This document shows, one piece after another, positions 53,501 to 62,500 of a stretch of DNA of 64,000 bases (positions within the stretch are counted from its first letter, which is position 1; every line of letters begins with the position of its first letter). Source of the stretch: Chrysaora quinquecirrha (Eukaryota > Cnidaria > Scyphozoa > Semaeostomeae > Pelagiidae); assembly GCA_014526335.1 (NCBI GenBank), contig JACTAT010000013.1:2143987-2207986 (forward strand). Reading direction: 5' to 3'. The position numbers were made by a program, and so were the translations under genes. The notes under the pieces were generated by a model. The model did no database searches, had not been told where the DNA came from, and saw only the letters and a list, made by a program, of their open reading frames with translations.

Positions 53501-56500
53501 TCCGTTTCCAGAAAATCCATCATTACACATGCACAAATACGAACCATTAGTATTGGAACATGTGCTATCTGCATGGCAATCGTGTGTTCCTTCTTTGCAT
53601 TCATCAATATCAAAACATTGGCTTCCGTTTCCAGAATATCCATCATTACACGTGCACAAATATGAACCATTTGTATTCGAGCACGTGCTATCTGCATGGC
53701 AGTCATGTGTTCTTTCTTTGCATTCATCAATATCATAACATTGGCTTCCATTTCCAGAATATCCAGGAATACACGTGCACAAATAAGAACCATTGGTATT
53801 CGAACATGTGCTTCGCGCGTGACAATTATTCAGACCAAAGCATTCATTAATATCTCGGCAATGATATCCATCGCCAATGAATCCTGTTTTACACACACAG
53901 TAATACGAAGCAACGGTATTTATACATACTCCATTTTCATTGCAATGATGCGTCCCTTGTTGGCATTCATTAACGTCGGCACAACTGATGCCATTACCAG
54001 AATATCCAAGCATGCATCTACAAGTGTATGAACCAACAGTATTGCTGCAAGCAGCATTCTGATCGCAGCTATGTATTTTCGTGGCGCATTCATTTGTGTC
54101 TAGAAATAAAGAAATCAAATTAGGTTCTTGTTTTTGGAACTGTTCAATAAGAGCTGAACCTCACTCAGAACATGCAGTTGAAGATCGACGTGGAGTAGAA
54201 TGTAGAGGGAGCCCAATACAGATAAAGCCACAAAGGCATTTCAAAGGCATATAATTGGTATATGATTTATGAAATTAAAAGGCTAAGGTGTTAGAAAAGA
54301 AAAACGTTAGTAGCGTGTGTTAGTGGACCTAGGACGAGGTTGGGGGCAACTTTATTCGTTTACATATAGTGCTCCAAACCCTTCAACGTTCTAATAAGTT
54401 TACTACATTTATTTATTTAACATTAGAGTTTAGGTTAAAGTTATCTGGATTAGGCATTTGACTAACATTATTCATACTCTTTACTTACGCAACCAATCTA
54501 TCAACACCAAAACAACTCATTGGAGTGTTGGGTTAAAGGAAAACTAACATCGAGTGTAATACGTTCAAGGCAATACCTCTAGTGTAACAGGTCTAGTGGT
54601 GAGTGCATGAATGTGATTTCTTGTACATGTAATCTATGAAATGCTTTCAACTCACCTAATAAATACCTTAACATCCATTCCAAAAATTATCAATAATCTT
54701 CATGCACTATCTACTAAGACAAAATCATTCATTTTCATGCAATAACTTAACCTGTATTGTCGTTTGATAAACATGCAATTTATGATACAACATGCATTAG
54801 AAAGCTAAGATACAATGTCTACATGCAATAGTTTTTGTGTCAGTGCCTGCAAGTCAGGTTTTGATAAATGTGTTCCTCGACCCTAGATCCACTACGCACA
54901 CTAAGCATATAGTTAGATGAGCGGACAATCACGCAGAGGTAAGGAACAGGTATTAATTTATCGCCTGATTAAACTATTTCTCAAAAGATAGCACAAGTAA
55001 CAAATACGTTTGCTTTGTTTTGAACTTACTCAAAAACAAGGTGCCACGAATCCTGCTTATTTACGCTTGTCGAGCAATGTTTTATGACGCTGCCAAACAT
55101 TGCTTAATAAGAAAATTCTAAAAGTTTGACAGACAATGCTGGGTATGGATACCAAGCTTGCGTTCTTTTGGCACTGTTTTCTGCATCTTCCTTATTCTGG
55201 AAACTCCCACGAGATCAAAAGCCCGTTCTTTTGGACAAATCTCGGGAAAATTGAAGACTTTAGAGGCTCCCAACTCTCCTAACTCAAGAGCTGGAAGATT
55301 TCGCAGACTTCACGGAGAAATTGGTTCCAAATCAACTTCTTCAAAGTCTTCCGTTTTTCAAGAAAGTGCGTTTTGGCATCTGGAATCGGAAGCCTCCAAC
55401 GTCTGCTTTATCAGAACTCAGAAGGGATACAAGTCCCAAAAGAGCGCACCCCAAATAACGCGGGTGTCAAGTAAAGGCCTCGCTAAACTGAGACATCTCT
55501 CACCCAGTTTAGACACCTCGGAAACTTTGTAGCGCGCGAGAAAATTTGTAGCAAGAGACATGCAAATGTTTCTGAGAGACAACAGAAACATTTTTTGTCT
55601 CCGCGACATGCAAATGACTCGGGGACATGTTGCTCGCTTGTCACTCGCATGTTTAGCCACCCTGGAAGACACGCAGAATACAGTACCTCGCGCGACATGT
55701 CTCCTAGTTTAGCCATAGCTTAAGAATAACTGTAGAGTAATTTGAAACAATACCATCACACTGAAATCCACTGCCAACGTATCCAGGCTTACAAATGCAT
55801 TTGTATGATCCATCTTGATTCACGCAGCTGGCATTCGTATGACATGCGTGTGTGCCAATACTGCATTCATCCAGGTCTAAAAATGTAGCAGAGAAATAGC
55901 ACGGAAAGAAGATCAACAAACCAAGGTAGGCATTAGCATAAAGTGCTCTACGAGTTTTCCGTCTATGTTTAGGAGGAGCTTTCTCGATTAAGACAAGATT
56001 ATTCTTCGAACATATTTTGCTGGAGTATTACCTTAAGAATATTCAAGCATGATGCTAAAAGTCACAAATAAAGCTGAAATAATTTAAGCATATTTAAAAC
56101 GATTTTCCGCATGACACTCTTAAGACGATAAAACGCCAGAATAAAACCGAGCCAAGAAACGAAACATATAAGAACCAAGATCTGAAATGACATAAGAAAT
56201 AAGTAAAAAGCACTGAGAAACACAATTAGGCATTAACCAAGAGGGAGCCGCCATAATTTTGACTTGATATGGACACAGGTTTCGTCATACAAAAACACTT
56301 ATACTTTAAAAACGTCTAGAACATGAAGTAGATGGTAAAATGGTGTTTAGCGCCAGTCACTAGGATCTCAGAAGTAGGTTAACTAATCGAGACCTCGACC
56401 CTGGCTGTGACGCTATCCTGGCTGGGCGTGAACCCTGACCAGATTGACAACACGATTCAGCTGATGCCACAACACCTTCAGATGTTGACCTATAACAAAA

Positions 56501-59500
56501 TTATTTCTTATGTTTGAACAACTTTGAAGTAGTATAAAAAGTTAGTTACAGGCTTAGGCAGACATAAAGATTGCACTGTTAATACCATTGCTAAGTGTCA
56601 CTCATGTCAAAATCACTGAGGCAAAGTTCATAGCAATGTTTGTGTAGATTCTTATTAGCTTCATACCTACGCAATTTACTCCATTACCAGTGTAAACATC
56701 GATGCATTGACAAGTGAATGAGCCAATGGTATTGCTACATGTTGCATTCTGATGGCAATTGTTTCTCAGTCCAGGAACCTTAGTAGTACATTCATTGAGA
56801 TCTAAAAAAAACATTGGTATAAATATAGCATAGCTCTAAATACCAGATTTCAACGATAGGAAAGATATTGAGGCCGAAAATGTTTACTTTTCAAGGTACT
56901 TAGTAAACAGCGACATATCGATTGTCAAGCATTTCTGATTAGCTTTACAAGCAATGTCTGGTCGTTTACCTGATCGCAAGAGATTTCTCGACAGGCAGAT
57001 TACTCAATAGCTCAATAATATTTTGAAAAACCTGCTCTGATTGTCTGAAGCAAAAAATGTTTAACCATAACCGTACACAAATGTTTTTGCAACGTTTTGC
57101 CATATGGCAAAGGGCGAAAAATCTTTGTTTGACTAACAAGTAACAAATGTTTGACTAACAATTGTTGGTAGTTTGGCAAGGGCCTAAGCTGTTATCTTTC
57201 AAAATTTTACTACGAAAAACCCGGCGTTGTATTAGCTGTATGTCAAACAAAAACGTCTTGCAAATTGTAAGAAGAATTACAAGGACTTAAAATAAAAGGA
57301 CTTAATCCTTCCAGCAACCTTAGATTGTTACTTGTCGACCAAGGTTGCAGATTCGAAACAGCTCTATTTTGAATTCGACAATTGATGCAAAAACTGTGTT
57401 CCGTTTCATGTTCTAAGATTCAAACCTTATTCTAAAACTCACCAGTGCAGTGTGTTCCATTGCCTATAAAACCAGTCTTGCATTTACAAACAAATTCTTC
57501 TTTTGTATCGATACACAAGGCATCAGAGTGACAATTGTGATTTCCAGTTGAACATTCATCGAATTCTGTGAATAATATTAGATATCAATAGTTGAAGTTG
57601 CATATGTTCGGTACTTATGTGAACTAAACAAACAGCAATTTCGGAAGGAGTCAGAGTCAAGCATGTGCAGTGGGCACGGAGACCAAAACGCCATGGCGTC
57701 TATTTGGGGAGAGATAATAGGGACATATGGGAGGGGAAGAAGAAGAAAAGCCTGCATGGACAACATCAGAGAAAGGTCTAGAGGAATGTCAATGGCTTGC
57801 AACAATCCAAGAAAAAACATGATTGTTTTGACTTGAATGGTACCGTTTTTAAAGCACAAATTAAATGCTGGAAAGGTGAGGATTGCAACTGTAGGTTATG
57901 TAAAATATACATACCACAGGTAGGGTATCTAACATGATCTAGACATTATTTTTCCTTTAATATTGTAGATATTTGTAGAATTCTAAATTAATACGTATTT
58001 TTTTAGTTAGTAGGCTTTAATTAGCTTAATCAGCTACTTTATTGCAAATTAGCCTACTTTACATAAATTTATTATGATGTTGATGATGATGATGATGATG
58101 ATGAGGGCTATGGCGCTATACACTCTTTTAAGCACAATTTTACAAGAACATGAGCCTGGATTCTGCTCAGATTTTAAGAACAAAGTAAGAACAAGCTGAG
58201 GCTGGCATTTTCATAAGCCCTACGAATATCGACTTAATATGAAAGTAAGACAGTCAGGCTGAATGTATGTAAAAAGCAAGCGAACAAAAACATAGACAAG
58301 CATGCTGCATTTTCACGCAAACCTAGTGCCATTCCAGACATGCACTGAAAAATATAACTGCCTAAGTTACCAAGAACAGCCAGCCTCAATCGAAATTTCC
58401 TGGTTCTTATAAAAAAATAGTGTAGAAGAAGAATAATAATAATATCTAATCTGACCTCTAAACCAAACGCATGACTTCCATCTCCAGTGTAACTATGTTT
58501 ACAAGTGCAGACATAAGAACCGTAATTGTTTGTGCAAGTAGCATTGCTATGACAAGCCAGAGGATTCAAACATTCGTTATTATCTGTGAAAAGAAGATCA
58601 AGAAACAAAGATATACTAAGAAGATTGATGTTTTACGAGCAACTGAAGGCAAAAAAGTCACAGCAGAATCCAGCGTGGAACAGAGTTAGATTGTGTTCAA
58701 AAGGGCGAAACAGGGGCCAAACACAGAAAATTAGTAGCAAATGAGCGTATAGATAAACTTTTCCATGAGTAGCATTCTACAATTGATTGGATTTGAACCC
58801 AGGAGTGCATAATCAAAGAGCCAATGATCATCGCAGTCCTTGTCATTCATGACTGATAAGAATACGATAAAGATTTATACAAAAAAAGCTTTGCCCTACA
58901 AGTAATCAACTGCTATTTGAGACTCTAGAAGGAAAAGCGGTAAGAATTTTCTTGGCGATTAGGTTTTTCCGCAAAGATAATCGGAAATATCTGGAGAATC
59001 CTATAAAGGAAATATCCTAAGATTAATTGGTGTTTCGCTTCATAAATCTCGTACACCTTGACAATAAATCTTCATAGGCAAGGCGAAATATTAGTAACCT
59101 AGAAACGTTATTGTCTTTTGTTGCCTTGCGCGTGTTTCTGCCTGCACTTTATGCATTCGACTCTTCGCTGCAAGAAGCTCTCTAGCTGAAAGCAAGCAGT
59201 AAGCTAAGTGGTCTTTTCTTTTTTTTCTGTTATCAATCTTATAAATCTCTGAGAATTTGAGCAGTTCTTCTTTCAAAGAAGCAACGGATTTCTAATATTC
59301 CCAAACTACCTGCCACAGCCAATATACAAAGCTATAATGAATACCCAAATCATACCTACCCCAAGTTCTGTACGTTATAGAAAACCCATTTTTTGCAGTA
59401 TCTTTATCCGAGACAAATTTGATCGTCAAAGGGCCAAGATGTTGGATATTTGGTGGTTTGGTTAGACCACAGTACTTTGAAGTACCTTGAACCAAAGATG

Positions 59501-62500
59501 ACGATTCGCTTGAACCATTATGAAGGCTAACATAATCAAAACACGATTCGCTTTTCTCCTCTAAGATGAAGGTCGTGAATTCAGTACTGACATAGATACC
59601 AGGACCAAAATCGATAACCCAGGCACATTGCTTGTCCCTTGGATAGCTGTTAGGATAGTTGGGTGATTCAATGATTCCAGATGAGGCAGAAAGACGGACT
59701 CTGCAAATTCCTAAAGGATAAAGTAATGAAAATATATTTTCACCAGAAGAAATTATTCACATCCAATTGTATTCATCAAAACACAAGAGTTTTATAGGTT
59801 GCTGAAATTAGTATTGACCAAAACCAAGAACATTAATAGTAGAAAAGATAAATAAATGGTAAGATGTATTTTATTAATTTAGCCATTGCAACTTCAGACC
59901 ACATTTTGTCTACCGTAGACGCCTCAGAAGTTCAAAGTTTCTTATTGTTTTAAGCCCATACGAGTGCGTGTCTAAAACTAAGACTCGTTACAACAGTCTC
60001 AGTTTCCGCTCCTTGAATCTAGATCAACAACAACAGCAGTTCGTTACAACTGAGTTAGCAGTTAGGCCCTGGCCAAACGATCAAACATTTTATATCCAAC
60101 ATTTGAAAGTTGCCTGTCAAGCAAAGTGTTTGACCGATTTACCACGTCCAAAAACATTGCTCGTCCAACATTTTTTGCTTGTGTCACGCCACACATTTTG
60201 CTTATTTTCACAAGCAATACAAATTTTGCTTATTTTTGCTTGTAAAGCAATGTTTGATCGTTTGATCGCCTTTCCAAAACTGCTTTTCAAACATTTCTTT
60301 TGTTTTTGACAAACTGCAACAACTTGCAGCAACATTTCACAATGTAGCAACATTTCTTAGCAACACAGCGTTCGCGCTTGTGCATTAGCAATAACATCGT
60401 TGTTGGACAGCAATGTTTTTGGACGTGGCCAAACGGTCAAACATTTGTTGTACAGCAAATTTAAAATGTTGGACCAACAATGTTTGATCGCTTGGCCAGG
60501 GCCCAAGGCAACAATTAGTTTGCGTTAGTTATATCATATCATAGGTCAACACAAGCCTTTCAAATTAATAACAACTAACTATGGTATTAAACTGACGACT
60601 CAAGTACCTTAGTTTGATCCCCACATAAACTCAATAACAAGAGCTATGTCACATAACAATAAATCTTGGATAAAAAACACAATTCACTGTACCTTTATAT
60701 TCCAAGATGAATCCCCTGAAGTTATTAACTGCATCTGTATGCATGTGAATGTATGCGTTATTTGACGTCGTTATAAGTGCATTTGTAGGTTTAATAGGCC
60801 CACAAAGATGAGCAAGAAGTTTAGATGATGATGAATTGCCATCACGTAATTTTAACCAATCAGTCGCTGCAGAACAACCGCTAGAATATTTCTAAAAGGA
60901 GAGTATAAAGCTTATCAATTTCAAAGGTAAAGTGTTCATTTGAATTAAGGGTATATACCCTAGCATCAATATATTACATGATTCTAATTGGCTTGTTATA
61001 TCTATGGTCATACGTGATAGACTAGAAATGAAAAGAACTATGGACACCCTTAGCAAATTGTTTGACTTCTATGTATAATCTTTAGCATTCAACATTCGAA
61101 TATAAAATTGTAGTACAATGTACCCCCCATCAGTTCGAAGGTAAAAAAGGTTGTGAATTCAAGTCCCATTTAAAACAGGCTGTTTAGCTAATTTACAAGA
61201 AGGTTATATTCACTAATTAACTATACCTTAACAACCTTTGAATACCAATATCAAACCGACCTCTACACAGGCAGTGAAATGATCGCACATGTGCCTCAGA
61301 ACGCAATAATAAACTGAACTTTTGATGCTAAAAAATCTTATCATTGAATACGAAGGGTACTTACATTCGCATCAGCATAACTGCTCATCTATAAACAAAA
61401 GGAAACACTATGGATTAGGATTTCAGACATCACAGTAACGCAAATATTTGTCAATAGTGCTATATATAAGAAAACTATTAACAGTACTAATAGTCCTAGA
61501 TATCCCTTCTCTCTCCATTACACTGATTCGTCAGTTTCTGACATGACGATCCTAATGACGCTGCGCCAAGCTTGTCCGTCAATGGCTAATTCCTTAATTG
61601 TATCGATGTTATCTGTATGTAGGCCATGCCAAGCCTTTCAAGTCCTTGTTTATAAGGCCACGCCAAGTTGTATTTCTATTTTTTCTCAGTCTTACTTATA
61701 ACTTAGATTTTTGGAAATATGCAAGAGGAAATATACTAGCTGAGAGACCTCGGTTAGGTCTTACAACATTGATATTTACAAAGCACAGAATAAATAAAGA
61801 AATTCACTCACTTCAAAATCAACAAAGCTAATTTCAATAACATTTCCTTTCGAGACAGTTGCAACCCAGCAGACATCTTGGTTTGGCAAATAGCTTGGAT
61901 AATTTGGAGACTTGAATTGCAGACTCCAACTTGTATAGGTTATCTGACTCGTGCAACCTTCAGCAACTAGTAAATATTTGAAAAGAAATGTTAATTGGAG
62001 GCGAGAAAAAGAGGCTCAAAAACCAAAGAGAATAAGGTACACGCTTTTTTATAAAGAACCACTTTATAAAGGAACCTAAATGCGGAAGCCCAAATATAAG
62101 GTCGCTTATAGAAACATTTCGAATTTGCACATTTTTATCAGCGCAAACAGTCAAGAATTAGGAAGCTGGTTCCATTCATTTACAGTCAAAATCACATAAA
62201 TTGTGTGTTGCGCATGTATCAAAAGTTTCCAGCTTTGTTCACACACTAGTGTCTCTGTATAAATATAATAGTCATGACACTTGAAAAATAAAAAGCGTGT
62301 CGTTGCTATGTAGTAAGTATTGCGACATAGAGGTTGCTGTTTGTGAGACCTTCAACATGAGAGCTGGAACGAATTGTAATAAGTCTAGTTTATGAGTCTA
62401 TGGAATCTTTTTAAGGTAATGAAGTTAAAAAGAATAGTATATCAGTATCTTGAAATGCGTCAACGGGAAATCTAATTTCTGTTGGTGTTTGGGTTTCAGG

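Noticed and set aside
51530..53850. Long open frames on the plus strand opposite the 23-EGF exon (for example 51530-52066 and 53204-53665)
   Set aside because: They are reverse-strand shadows created by the repeating 123-bp unit; they have no domain of their own and repeat with the EGF period.
44565..54099. Regularly spaced repeats resembling a CRISPR-like or satellite array
   Set aside because: The 123-bp period is exactly 41 codons with six conserved cysteines per unit; it is coding EGF sequence.
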